Shown: positions 1 through 6,549, numbered from the stretch's first letter. The stretch is DNA of 10,048 bases from Micromonosporaceae bacterium (GCA_019690055.1 JADGGF010000123.1:1-10048); one strand, 5' to 3'. The notes: a model not told the origin generated them from the letters alone. Numbers and translations: made by a program.

Positions 1-54
1 ACGGCGATCTGCTCGCCATCCCCGCCCTACGACGTTCTGGTCGCCATCCCCGCC
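1..54. repeat. Imperfect 28-bp direct duplication
   Basis: Bases 1-26 and 29-54 match at 23 of 26 positions. They share the exact 14-mer TCGCCATCCCCGCC at 13-26 and 41-54. The 28-base period is not a multiple of three, so the duplication changes reading frame. It sits at the very edge of the window, so further copies may lie to the left. Confidence 0.6.
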
Positions 55-78
55 GGACTGCGCCGGGTGCCCGGGTGA
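1..78 (+). CDS. Possible C-terminal tail of an upstream gene (partial)
   Basis: From base 1 in frame 1 the sequence is open for 25 codons and ends at a TGA at 76-78, reading ...DVLVAIPAGLRRVPG. It could be the tail of a gene beginning left of the window, but it is too short to identify. Another frame is also open here and reads ...GDLLAIPALRRSGR, so the true frame is uncertain. The two AIPA segments come from an imperfect 28-bp duplication (1-26 against 29-54), which shifts frame by one and could have altered the original C-terminus. No family is recognised. Confidence 0.25.
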   Translation, partial: TAICSPSPPYDVLVAIPAGLRRVPG

Positions 79-180
79 GCGGATGCGTCAACGGAAAAAC
101 CACATGCCGACCGCGCAGGCCACGCGCAACCACCGCGCGTCAAGCCGCGGACTGTCGGACGGATCAGGTAGGAAGGCGGC

Positions 181-2313
181 ATGACATTGAGCGACAGCGG
201 GGTGCGGCCGGCGTCGGCGACTCCGGCGATGCGCGAGGCGGCTGAGGAGGTCCTGCGGCGCCTCGCCGGTCCGCAGGCGACGCTGCGGGACGACCAGTGG
301 ACCGCCATCGACGCGCTCGTCACCGGCCGGAGCCGGGTGCTGCTGGTGCAGCGCACCGGTTTCGGCAAGTCGGCGGTGTACTTCGTGGCCACGGCCCTGT
401 TGCGCCGCGCTGGGGCCGGGCCGACGGTCATCGTGTCCCCGCTGCTCGCGCTCATGCGTAACCAGGTCGAGGCGGCGGCGGGAGCGGGCATCCGCGCCGC
501 CACCATCAACTCGGCCAACGTCACCGAGTGGGCCGAGATCACCAAGGCCGTGGCCAACGGTGAGGTCGACGTTCTGCTGATCAGCCCGGAGCGGCTCAAC
601 AACCCCGGGTTCCGCGACGAGATCCTGCCGGGCCTGGCGGCGGAGTGCGGGCTGCTCGTCATCGATGAGGCCCACTGCATCTCTGACTGGGGGCACGACT
701 TCCGCCCCGACTACCGGCGCATCCGTACCTTCCTGAGCAACCTGCCCGTGGGCGTACCCGTGCTGGCCACGACCGCCACGGCCAACGCCCGCGTGACCGC
801 CGACGTGGCCGAGCAGCTGGGCCACGAGACGCTGGTGCTGCGCGGCCCGCTGGACCGGGCGAGCCTGCGCCTGGGCGTCGTCGCCCTGCCGTCGCCGGCC
901 CACCGGCTGGCGTGGCTCGGCGCGCACCTGTCGGACCTGCCGGGCTCGGGGATCATCTATACGTTGACAGTCGCCGCGACCGAGGAGGTGGCGCAGTACC
1001 TGCGCCGCGCCGGCCACGCGGTCGCCGCCTACTCCGGCCGCACCGAGGACGCCGAGCGGCGGCAGGCCGAGGAGGACCTCCTGCACAATCGCATCAAGGC
1101 TCTGGTCGCCACCTCGGCGCTGGGCATGGGCTTCGACAAGCCGGACCTCGGCTTCGTGGTGCACCTGGGCGCCCCACCCTCGCCGATCGCCTACTACCAG
1201 CAGGTCGGCCGGGCCGGCCGGGCGGTGGAGAGCGCCGACGTCCTGCTGCTGCCCGGACCCGAGGATGAGGCGATCTGGCGCTACTTCGCCTCCCTCGCGT
1301 TCCCAGCCGAGGACCAGGTCCGTCGCGTCCTCGAGGTCCTCCGAGCCACGGACCGTCCACTCTCGACACCGGTCCTGGAGTCCAGAGTGGACCTTCGCCG
1401 CACCCGGCTGGAGTTGATGCTCAAGGTGCTCGATGTCGACGGCGCCGTCCGGCGGGTCGAGAAGGGCTGGATTGCGACCGGGCAGGAGTGGACGTACGAC
1501 GGGGATCGGTACGCGCGGGTGGCGGCGGCGCGTCGGGCCGAGGCGGCGGCCATGCGCGAGTACGCCATTACGGACATGTGCCGGCTGGAGTTCCTCCGAC
1601 GCGCGCTCGACGACCCGTACGCCGCCGCCTGCGGTCGATGCGACGTCTGCGCCGGCGCCTGGTACGACCCGGAGGTGCCCGAGTCCGCGTTGGCCACGGC
1701 CCAGGCCTACCTGGCCCGACCCGGCGTCACCGTCGAGCCGCGTCGCCTGTGGCCCACCGGCGCCGCGACGCTCGGCGTGGCCGTGTCCGGGAGGATCGCC
1801 GCGGATGAGTCGGCCGAGCCGGGCCGGGCCGTGGGACGGTTGTCCGACCTCGGCTGGGGTGGCCGGCTGCGCGACCTGATCGCGGCCGGTGACCGGGAGG
1901 TACCCGACGACGTCTTCGCCGCCGTCGTGACGGTGCTCAAGGAGTGGGACTGGGCCCGGCGACCGGTGGCCGTGGCGGGTGTCCCGTCCCGCACCCGGCC
2001 CCGTCTGGTCGGTTCCCTCGCCCGCCGGATCGCTCAGGTGGGTCGGCTGGTCGACCTCGGTGACCTGGTCCGGGTCGGGGGCGGTCCGCCCGGCGCTGGG
2101 GCCGAGAGCAACAGCGTGCAGCGGCTCGCCGCGGTGTGGGACGCGCTCCAGGTCCCGCCCACCATGGCGGCCGCGGTTGCTGGCCTGGACGGTCCGGTGC
2201 TGCTCGTCGATGACCTCGTCGACACGGGCTGGACCATGACGGTCGCCGCACGCGCCCTGCGCCAGGCCGGCGCTCATACCGTGCTGCCGTTCGCCCTCGC
2301 CGTCGCCGGCTGA
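181..2313 (+). CDS. RecQ-family ATP-dependent DNA helicase with C-terminal phosphoribosyltransferase-like domain
   Basis: A 710-residue superfamily 2 helicase, predicted to use ATP to unwind DNA 3'-5' in the cytoplasm. Visible motifs are the Walker A-like RTGFGKS (K63), DEAH at 162-165 followed by the RecQ signature CISDWGHDFRPDY, ATTATA at 196-201 and QQVGRAGR at 340-347. A Cys4 zinc site is formed by C467, C484, C487 and C490, with the same spacing as in E. coli RecQ. About 100 residues lie between motif VI and the zinc site and look like an inserted winged-helix segment. The usual RQC and HRDC domains are absent after the zinc site. Instead residues about 560-710 resemble a ComF-type phosphoribosyltransferase, with GVPSRTRPRLVGSLA near 600 and a PRPP-loop motif, VLLVDDLVDTGWTMT, at 673-687. 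The start has AGGAAGG at 170-176. Helicase assignment is firm. Whether the C-terminus is enzymatic or only a nucleotide sensor is unknown. Confidence 0.93.
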   Translation: MTLSDSGVRPASATPAMREAAEEVLRRLAGPQATLRDDQWTAIDALVTGRSRVLLVQRTGFGKSAVYFVATALLRRAGAGPTVIVSPLLALMRNQVEAAAGAGIRAATINSANVTEWAEITKAVANGEVDVLLISPERLNNPGFRDEILPGLAAECGLLVIDEAHCISDWGHDFRPDYRRIRTFLSNLPVGVPVLATTATANARVTADVAEQLGHETLVLRGPLDRASLRLGVVALPSPAHRLAWLGAHLSDLPGSGIIYTLTVAATEEVAQYLRRAGHAVAAYSGRTEDAERRQAEEDLLHNRIKALVATSALGMGFDKPDLGFVVHLGAPPSPIAYYQQVGRAGRAVESADVLLLPGPEDEAIWRYFASLAFPAEDQVRRVLEVLRATDRPLSTPVLESRVDLRRTRLELMLKVLDVDGAVRRVEKGWIATGQEWTYDGDRYARVAAARRAEAAAMREYAITDMCRLEFLRRALDDPYAAACGRCDVCAGAWYDPEVPESALATAQAYLARPGVTVEPRRLWPTGAATLGVAVSGRIAADESAEPGRAVGRLSDLGWGGRLRDLIAAGDREVPDDVFAAVVTVLKEWDWARRPVAVAGVPSRTRPRLVGSLARRIAQVGRLVDLGDLVRVGGGPPGAGAESNSVQRLAAVWDALQVPPTMAAAVAGLDGPVLLVDDLVDTGWTMTVAARALRQAGAHTVLPFALAVAG

Positions 2314-2352
2314 ATCACGCACAGGCGCACATTCCGAACTCTGGGAACGCGT

Positions 2353-2372
2353 GCCCGCATCGTGAGGCGGGC
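2353..2372 (+). terminator. Weak hairpin between helicase and PNPOx-family gene
   Basis: GCCCGC at 2353-2358 can pair with GCGGGC at 2367-2372 across an 8-base loop. No T-tract follows. It lies in the 76-base gap after the helicase stop and just ahead of the next ribosome binding site. It may be a weak terminator or a chance GC-rich hairpin. Confidence 0.25.
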
Positions 2373-2389
2373 GTGCCAGGATGCCGGCC

Positions 2390-2980
2390 ATGGGCAAGGT
2401 CTATCCGGCGATCGACGGACGGTTGCGGGACTTCCTGCTGGCCCAACCGGTCTTCTTCGTCGCCACCGCACCGACCGAAGGGCACGTCAACGTCTCGCCG
2501 AAGGGCATGCGTGGCACGTTCACGGTTCTTGACGGCCGGCGGGTGGCCTACCTGGACTACACGGGCAGCGGGGTGGAGACCATCGCGCACCTGCGCGACA
2601 ACGGGCGCATCACCCTGATGTTCTGTGCCTTCGAGGGCCCGCCCACGGTCGTCCGGCTGCACGGCCGCGGTGAGGCCGTACGCCCGGAGGACCCCCGCTT
2701 CGCCGACCTGCGCCGCGCCTTCGCGCCCGACCACGAGCAGCACGGCCTGCGGTCCATCATCGTCGTCGATGTGGAGCGCATCAGTGACTCCTGTGGCTTC
2801 GCGGTGCCCCTGATGCAGTACGTGGGGGAGCGCAGGCTGCTCACCGAGTGGGCGAGGCGCAAGTCGCCCGAGGACCTGGTCGCCTACCGTCGGACGCGCA
2901 ACGCGGCGAGCATCGACGGGCTGCCCGCTCTCGACGAGGCGATAGGCTCGGCGCATGAGGGAGCGCCAGCGAGCATCTAG
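2390..2980 (+). CDS. Pyridoxamine 5'-phosphate oxidase family protein (flavin split-barrel)
   Basis: A 196-residue protein beginning MGKVYPAIDGRLRDFL. The segments QPVFFVATAP (19-28), HVNVSPKG (32-39), VAYLDYTGSG (52-61) and NGRITLMFCAFEGPP (71-85) are typical of a PNPOx-like family common in actinobacteria. Members adopt a split beta-barrel that binds FMN or F420, usually as a dimer. The substrate is not known, and true vitamin B6 synthesis should not be assumed. I chose ATG 2390 over the in-frame ATG 2381 because family members start MGKVY or similar and because the AGG at 2378-2380 is well spaced for 2390 but directly abuts 2381. The helicase gene lies 76 bases upstream and map 48 bases downstream on the same strand, so cotranscription is possible. 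The last 15 or so residues are poorly conserved in character. Confidence 0.85.
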   Translation: MGKVYPAIDGRLRDFLLAQPVFFVATAPTEGHVNVSPKGMRGTFTVLDGRRVAYLDYTGSGVETIAHLRDNGRITLMFCAFEGPPTVVRLHGRGEAVRPEDPRFADLRRAFAPDHEQHGLRSIIVVDVERISDSCGFAVPLMQYVGERRLLTEWARRKSPEDLVAYRRTRNAASIDGLPALDEAIGSAHEGAPASI

Positions 2981-3028
2981 GTACCCGCAGGTACGTCGAG
3001 CCCGGCGACGGGCGTTGCGAGGCCGAGC

Positions 3029-3883
3029 GTGAGCGGACGGGCACCGCTGACGCCGGGCTCGATCTCTCCAACGCGCGAGGTGCCGGCCCACATCCCTCGG
3101 CCCGAGTACGTCGGTCGCCGCCAGCCGAAGCGCTCGACCCGGCTCGTGCAGAGCCCCGACATCATCGAGCGGATGCGGCGGGCCGGTCGGCTCGCCGCCC
3201 AGGCCGTGCAGCTCGCCGGTGAGCACTGCAAGCCCGGCGTGACCACCGACGAGATCGACGCCGTGGTGCACGAGTTCCTCATCGACCGCGGCGCATACCC
3301 GTCGACGCTGGGTTACATGGGCTTCCCCAAGTCCTGCTGCACAAGCCTGAACGAGGTCATCTGCCACGGCATCCCGGACTCCACGGTCATCGAGGACGGG
3401 GATATTATCAACGTCGATGTGACCGCCTACCTCGACGGCGTGCACGGGGACACCAACCAGACCTTTCTCGTCGGCAACGTGTCGGAGGAGGCGCGGCTGC
3501 TGGTCGAGCGCACCCGGGAGGCCGCCATGCGGGGGGTGAAGGCGGTCGCTCCGGGACGGCCGATCAGCGTGATCGGGCGGGTCATCGAGTCCTACGCCAA
3601 GCGGTTCGGGTACGGCGTGGTGCGCGACTTCGGGGGTCACGGGATCGGGGAGTCGTTCCACTCGACGCTGTTCATCCCGCACTACGACAATCCCCGGTTT
3701 GACACGATCATGGAGCCGGGCATGACCTTTACGATCGAGCCCATGCTCACGCTCGGTACGTACGAACACGATCTGTGGCCCGACGGCTGGACCGTCGTGA
3801 CGAAGGACCGCCGGTGGTCGGCGCAGTTCGAGCACATGGTCGTGGTGACCGAGACCGGCTACGAACTGCTGACAGTGCCGTGA
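3029..3883 (+). CDS. map: Methionine aminopeptidase, type 1c
   Basis: A 284-residue cytoplasmic metalloenzyme that removes the initiator methionine from nascent proteins. All five pita-bread metal ligands are visible: D130 (NVDVTAY), D141 (GDTNQTF), H204 (GGHGIG), E237 (TIEPM) and E268 (FEHM). The active-site histidines H113 (CHGIPD) and H211 are also present. Residues 1-40 form a proline-containing extension (SPTREVPAHIPRPEYVG) like that of the Mycobacterium tuberculosis type 1c enzyme, where it is thought to help ribosome docking. The GTG start at 3029 is supported by GAGG at 3019-3022, six bases upstream, and by agreement of the extension with the family. The stop codon overlaps the GTG of the next gene. 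High-GC actinobacteria often carry two map genes, and this is the long mapB-like type. Confidence 0.96.
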   Translation: MSGRAPLTPGSISPTREVPAHIPRPEYVGRRQPKRSTRLVQSPDIIERMRRAGRLAAQAVQLAGEHCKPGVTTDEIDAVVHEFLIDRGAYPSTLGYMGFPKSCCTSLNEVICHGIPDSTVIEDGDIINVDVTAYLDGVHGDTNQTFLVGNVSEEARLLVERTREAAMRGVKAVAPGRPISVIGRVIESYAKRFGYGVVRDFGGHGIGESFHSTLFIPHYDNPRFDTIMEPGMTFTIEPMLTLGTYEHDLWPDGWTVVTKDRRWSAQFEHMVVVTETGYELLTVP

Positions 3884-4686
3884 CCGCCGACGAGCCTCTT
3901 CCCCCCGGTGGCCGCGTTCCCGACGCTGGCCCCGTGTCCCACGGTGGCCCTGTCTCGGGCGGCGGCCCCCACGACGCCGCCGAGCATCCGGGCGCCGGCG
4001 TGGCCCCCCATCACGGGGACGTGACCGGCGGGTGGTTGCGGCCCGCGGTCTTCGGGGCGATGGACGGACTGGTCTCCAACCTCGCCCTGGTCGCTGGCGT
4101 CGGGGGCGGCGGAGTCTCCTCCAGCACGGTCATCGTCGCCGGGTTCGCCGGCCTGGTGGCGGGCGCCATATCGATGGCGCTCGGTGAGTACACCTCGGTC
4201 CGTTCGCAGGCCGAGCAGATCGAGGCCGAGCTCGCCCGGGAACGGCACGAGCTCGCGCGCAACCCCGAGGTCGAGATGGACGAACTCGCCCATCTGTGGA
4301 TGGCCCGCGGCCTGCCGTCCGACCTGGCGCACGAGCTGGCCCGGGTCGTGCACACCAACCCGGAGGAAGCGCTGCGCCTGCACGCGCGAGAGGAGCTCGG
4401 CATCGATCCCGCCGAGCAGCCGAACCCGTGGATCGCGGCGATCTCGTCGTTCGTCTGCTTCGCGGTCGGGGCGCTGATTCCGCTGGTGCCCTACCTCATC
4501 GGGTTCCGGGAGCTGTCGCTGTCGTTGCTGGCCGGGGGCATCGGCCTGTTCGTCACCGGCGCCGTGGTGGCCCGGTTCACCCGCCGTCCCTGGTGGGTCA
4601 GCGGCGGGCGGCAACTGCTCCTCGGCGCCGCGGCGGCCGGCGTCACCTTCCTCATCGGGCATCTGATCGGTACCGCCGTCAGCTAG
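3880..4686 (+). CDS. VIT1/CCC1-family iron/manganese transporter
   Basis: A 268-residue membrane protein of the vacuolar iron transporter family, which moves Fe2+ and Mn2+ and in bacteria is thought to act in metal detoxification. TM1 (about 57-75) contains FGAMDGLVSNLALVAGV and TM2 (83-102) contains GAISMALGEYTSV, both family hallmarks. A charged helical segment (103-180, including QAEQIEAELARERHEL and NPEVEMDELAHLW) matches the cytoplasmic metal-binding region. TM3-TM5 follow at about 184-207, 213-231 and 246-266. The start is GTG 3880, which overlaps the map stop (GTGA) and implies translational coupling; an in-frame ATG at 3775 lies inside map and is not credible. Residues 1-50 are a Gly/Pro/His-rich tail. 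The 3' end overlaps the convergent nucleotidyltransferase by 8 bases. Confidence 0.9.
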   Translation: MTADEPLPPGGRVPDAGPVSHGGPVSGGGPHDAAEHPGAGVAPHHGDVTGGWLRPAVFGAMDGLVSNLALVAGVGGGGVSSSTVIVAGFAGLVAGAISMALGEYTSVRSQAEQIEAELARERHELARNPEVEMDELAHLWMARGLPSDLAHELARVVHTNPEEALRLHAREELGIDPAEQPNPWIAAISSFVCFAVGALIPLVPYLIGFRELSLSLLAGGIGLFVTGAVVARFTRRPWWVSGGRQLLLGAAAAGVTFLIGHLIGTAVS

Positions 4687-5419
4687 ACCCGAGCAGGTCG
4701 GCGAGCTCGCCGTCGACCGGCCGGCCGCGCCGGGCGAGTTCGCGCGACTGCGCGGTCAACCGCTCGCCGAGCTCGTGGATGTGCGCCGAGGCCACGCCGG
4801 CCCGCCGAACGGCGTCGGCGGAGTTGCGAAAGTACGTCCGGGTGAGCAGACCGTCGACCACGGCGACCGCGAGTCGCGCCTCGGCCAGCACCACCATGGC
4901 CGCGTCGGTCTCGTACCACTCCGCCATCCGCCGCGCCCGTCCGTGCGCGATCGTGGCCCGGCACCACGCTTCCCGGGCCAGGGCGGCGAAGAGCTGGCCG
5001 TCGGCCCGGGCCAGGTGGGTGAGGTGGGTGTCGCGCAGCCGGGGCAGCCAGTCGTCCGGGTCATGCAGTGGCTTGGTCGTGAGGTACTGGTCGGCGACCA
5101 GCGGCCACGAGGTGGTCAGCGTGCGGGCGTGCCGCAGGTACTCGTCGGCGGTGATCACCGAGAGGTCGACGATCACCCCCTCGATCCGGCGGGTCACCGG
5201 GGCCGGGCCCGCGTTGCTCCGCCGGGTCACGACCACGATCTCGACGTCGCTGACGTCCGTGTCGTCGCCGTGCGCGACGGCGCCGTGAACGCCGATCGCC
5301 TGCAGCACCGGGCCGTACCGCTCGCGCAGCGCCGTGCTCACCCGTTCGGCGAGCGCCCACCGGGGGTTGGTGCGGGCACCACGACCCGCCTCGGGGGCGG
5401 GCGCGGCGGCGAGTGGCAT
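4679..5419 (-). CDS. Nucleotidyltransferase resembling kanamycin nucleotidyltransferase (ANT(4')-like)
   Basis: A 246-residue protein with a Pol-beta-type nucleotidyltransferase motif, VHGAVAHGDDTDVSDVEIVVV, at about 44-64. Candidate metal carboxylates are D58, E60 and D85 (VIVDLSV), in the same D-x-E...acid pattern as the D49/E51/E67 set of kanamycin nucleotidyltransferase. The similarity extends further: SWPLVADQYLTTKPLHD (104-120) parallels a segment of that enzyme, and E150 lies near where its catalytic base would fall. The usual serine of the GSxAxG motif is Ala here (HGAVAHG). The C-terminal half is helical. The real substrate is unknown, so resistance should not be assumed. The start ATG at 5419 has only a weak binding site (GAGG about 15 bases upstream), so a later start is possible. 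It converges on the transporter gene with no room for a terminator. Confidence 0.8.
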   Translation of the reverse strand: MPLAAAPAPEAGRGARTNPRWALAERVSTALRERYGPVLQAIGVHGAVAHGDDTDVSDVEIVVVTRRSNAGPAPVTRRIEGVIVDLSVITADEYLRHARTLTTSWPLVADQYLTTKPLHDPDDWLPRLRDTHLTHLARADGQLFAALAREAWCRATIAHGRARRMAEWYETDAAMVVLAEARLAVAVVDGLLTRTYFRNSADAVRRAGVASAHIHELGERLTAQSRELARRGRPVDGELADLLGSS

Positions 5420-5454
5420 GTGCCAATTGTCACGCCTCGCCCAGAGGACCCGTG

Positions 5455-5550
5455 CGTCAGGTCGTGTCGGGGCCCGACCGTCCGGTCGTGTCGGGGCCGG
5501 ATCGTCAGGTGGTGCCGGGGCCGGATCGTCAGGTGGTGCCGGGATAGGTC
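5455..5550. repeat. Four-copy 24-bp tandem repeat
   Basis: Four 24-base units run head to tail at 5455-5478, 5479-5502, 5503-5526 and 5527-5550. Each begins CGTC(A/C)GGT(C/G)GTG(T/C)CGGG. The first three are nearly identical, and the last diverges in its final bases. The leftmost strand-reversed unit holds the last codons and TGA of the ferritin-like gene (stop at 5529-5531). Read in that gene's frame beyond the stop, the units give RSGPGTT-stop, then RSGPDTTG and RSGPDTT-stop. The array fills most of the gap before the nucleotidyltransferase. It has no spacers and is not CRISPR. Confidence 0.85.
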
Positions 5551-5951
5551 ACGGTCAGCGGGGTGATGTTCGCGGCCTCGCGCCATCGGGTCGCCATGAC
5601 GGCGCAGGCGATGAACGCGTCGAGGGCGAGCTGCCGCTCGTCGTCCACCGTGGCGCCGAGCGCGTCCCGCCAGGCCCCGGCCGCGCCTTCCTCGAGCGCG
5701 GTGGCCAGGCGCATGGCGCTCGCGGCGTCGGTGACCTGGACGGGGAGGTCGTAGGCGGGCGCGGCCGCGACGAGTTGCCCGCCGGCCGCCTCGATCCGTA
5801 GGGCCACCGCGTCGCGCCGGTCGCGGTGCGCCGACTCGGCCTGCCGGGCCAGGTTCCGGGCGTCGCCGCTGAGGTACGCCCCGGCGACGCCGTACCCGAA
5901 GATCGCGGCGTGCTCGGCCGCCAGGGCCGCGCTCAGGGCCTCGACGCTCAT
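5529..5951 (-). CDS. Ferritin-like domain protein (DUF4439 type), cytoplasmic
   Basis: A 140-residue mostly helical protein beginning MSVEALSAALAAEHAAIFGYG. E14 and H15 in helix 1, E39 (ARQAESAHRDRR, 36-47) in helix 2, the EE pair at about 87-88 (ALEEGAAGAWRDAL) in helix 3 and D103/D104 in helix 4 are where a four-helix ferritin-like bundle carries its metal ligands. The family is DUF4439-like; its biochemical role is not established, although oxidase or metal storage is plausible. No signal peptide is visible. The start is fixed by an ATGA overlap with the upstream gene (ATG 5951-5949, TGA 5950-5948) and by GGAGG seven bases upstream. It is therefore the second gene of a two-gene operon. Its C-terminus, YPGTT, is encoded by the last unit of the 24-bp tandem repeat. 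Confidence 0.85.
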   Translation of the reverse strand: MSVEALSAALAAEHAAIFGYGVAGAYLSGDARNLARQAESAHRDRRDAVALRIEAAGGQLVAAAPAYDLPVQVTDAASAMRLATALEEGAAGAWRDALGATVDDERQLALDAFIACAVMATRWREAANITPLTVTYPGTT

Positions 5952-6511
5952 TGGAGCACCTCCAGATGGCAGGCGCGGGCGGCGGCCATCGACCCGATCA
6001 GCCCCGCCAGCCGGGCGGGCGCCGTGAGGCACGCCGTGCGTGCCGCCTCCAGCCCCCGGGTCTCCGCCTCGACGAGCGCGGCGAGCACGGCGGCCGGATC
6101 GGTGGGCCCGTCCGCGGTTGCCGTGGTGGGGGCGGGCTGGGCCAGCGCCTGGGCCAGCGCCTCCGCGTGGGTGCGGTGGGCGTCCCGCATCGGGGTCAGT
6201 CGGTCGGCGAGCGACGGTGCGCGAGCGATCGCGCCGTCGTACGCGTCGCCGAGTGCGACCGTCGCCGCGAGCAGCTCGGTGAGTTCCGCCGAGACCTCGA
6301 CGTCCTCGCCGTCAGTCGAGCCACCGAACAGGTCGCACCCGGCCGCCGTGGTGACGCCGGCCAGGCCAGCGACCGCAAGGACGCCCCGCAGCAGGTCGCG
6401 GCGCGAGACGCCGGCCGCGTGACCACGGCGCGAAGCGGCAGCCAGGTGACCACTGCGCGGAGCGCCAGCCGAGTGACCACTGCGCGAGACGGCTGAGTGC
6501 ACGCCCAACAC
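5948..6511 (-). CDS. Tat-exported ferritin-like lipoprotein
   Basis: With the chosen GTG start at 6511 the product has 187 residues. The N-terminus carries a twin-arginine motif, SRRDLLRG (36-43), a hydrophobic stretch (VLAVAGLAGVTTAA) and a lipobox-like AAGC with C59. It is therefore probably exported folded and lipid-anchored. The remaining residues (about 75-187) form predicted helices, including AELTELLAATVALGDAYDGA and MRDAHRTHAEALAQAL, consistent with a ferritin-like four-helix bundle paralogous to its downstream partner. An upstream in-frame ATG at 6580 would add 23 residues, but GTG 6511 has a G-rich binding site (CGGGGGG) eight bases upstream and follows a TAGACT box at 6549-6544. 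GTG 6502 is a third choice. Before the twin arginine lies a nine-residue repeat, described separately. The function is inferred; iron or redox handling at the cell surface is possible. Confidence 0.8.
   Translation of the reverse strand: MLGVHSAVSRSGHSAGAPRSGHLAAASRRGHAAGVSRRDLLRGVLAVAGLAGVTTAAGCDLFGGSTDGEDVEVSAELTELLAATVALGDAYDGAIARAPSLADRLTPMRDAHRTHAEALAQALAQPAPTTATADGPTDPAAVLAALVEAETRGLEAARTACLTAPARLAGLIGSMAAARACHLEVLQ
6392..6499 (-). repeat. 27-bp tandem repeat reiterating the twin-arginine box
   Basis: Three 27-base units at 6473-6499, 6446-6472 and 6419-6445 begin GTGACCAC on the + strand. They encode HSAVSRSGH, SAGAPRSGH and LAAASRRGH on the minus strand. A diverged fourth unit, 6392-6418, encodes AAGVSRRDL, the genuine twin-arginine motif. 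The array lies entirely within the n-region of the signal peptide. Confidence 0.75.
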
Positions 6512-6543
6512 CCTAACGACCCCCCGTGCGCGGCCGGCCCGGC

Positions 6544-6549
6544 AGTCTA
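6544..6549 (-). promoter_or_regulatory. Candidate -10 box for the ferritin-like operon
   Basis: Read on the minus strand this is TAGACT, a good match to the actinobacterial sigma-A TANNNT hexamer. It would put the transcript start about 25 bases ahead of the GTG at 6511, leaving room for the G-rich binding site. No convincing -35 is seen at the right distance. Confidence 0.35.

Noticed and set aside
88..2397. A 769-codon open frame on the minus strand opposite the helicase
   Set aside because: Its product is Arg/Gly/His-rich low complexity without any domain, while the + strand frame carries a full set of RecQ motifs. Long antisense frames are expected at this GC content.
2999..3013. A small GCCCG-GCGA-CGGGC hairpin ahead of map as a regulatory element
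   Set aside because: A five-base GC stem is expected by chance in DNA of this composition, and it does not overlap the ribosome binding site.
2315..3835. A 506-codon open frame on the minus strand opposite the PNPOx-family gene and map
   Set aside because: It has no recognisable domain, and both opposing genes are clearly real.
3775..3879. ATG 3775 as the start of the transporter
   Set aside because: It would overlap map by more than 100 bases and add an Arg/Asp-rich segment. GTG 3880 gives a normal stop/start overlap.
5455..5550. A CRISPR array
   Set aside because: The units are directly adjacent with no unique spacers, and no cas genes are present.
4775..5566. A 263-codon + strand frame across the nucleotidyltransferase and repeat
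   Set aside because: Its composition is low complexity, its end is made of repeat-derived residues (GRIVRWCR), and it opposes a recognisable nucleotidyltransferase.
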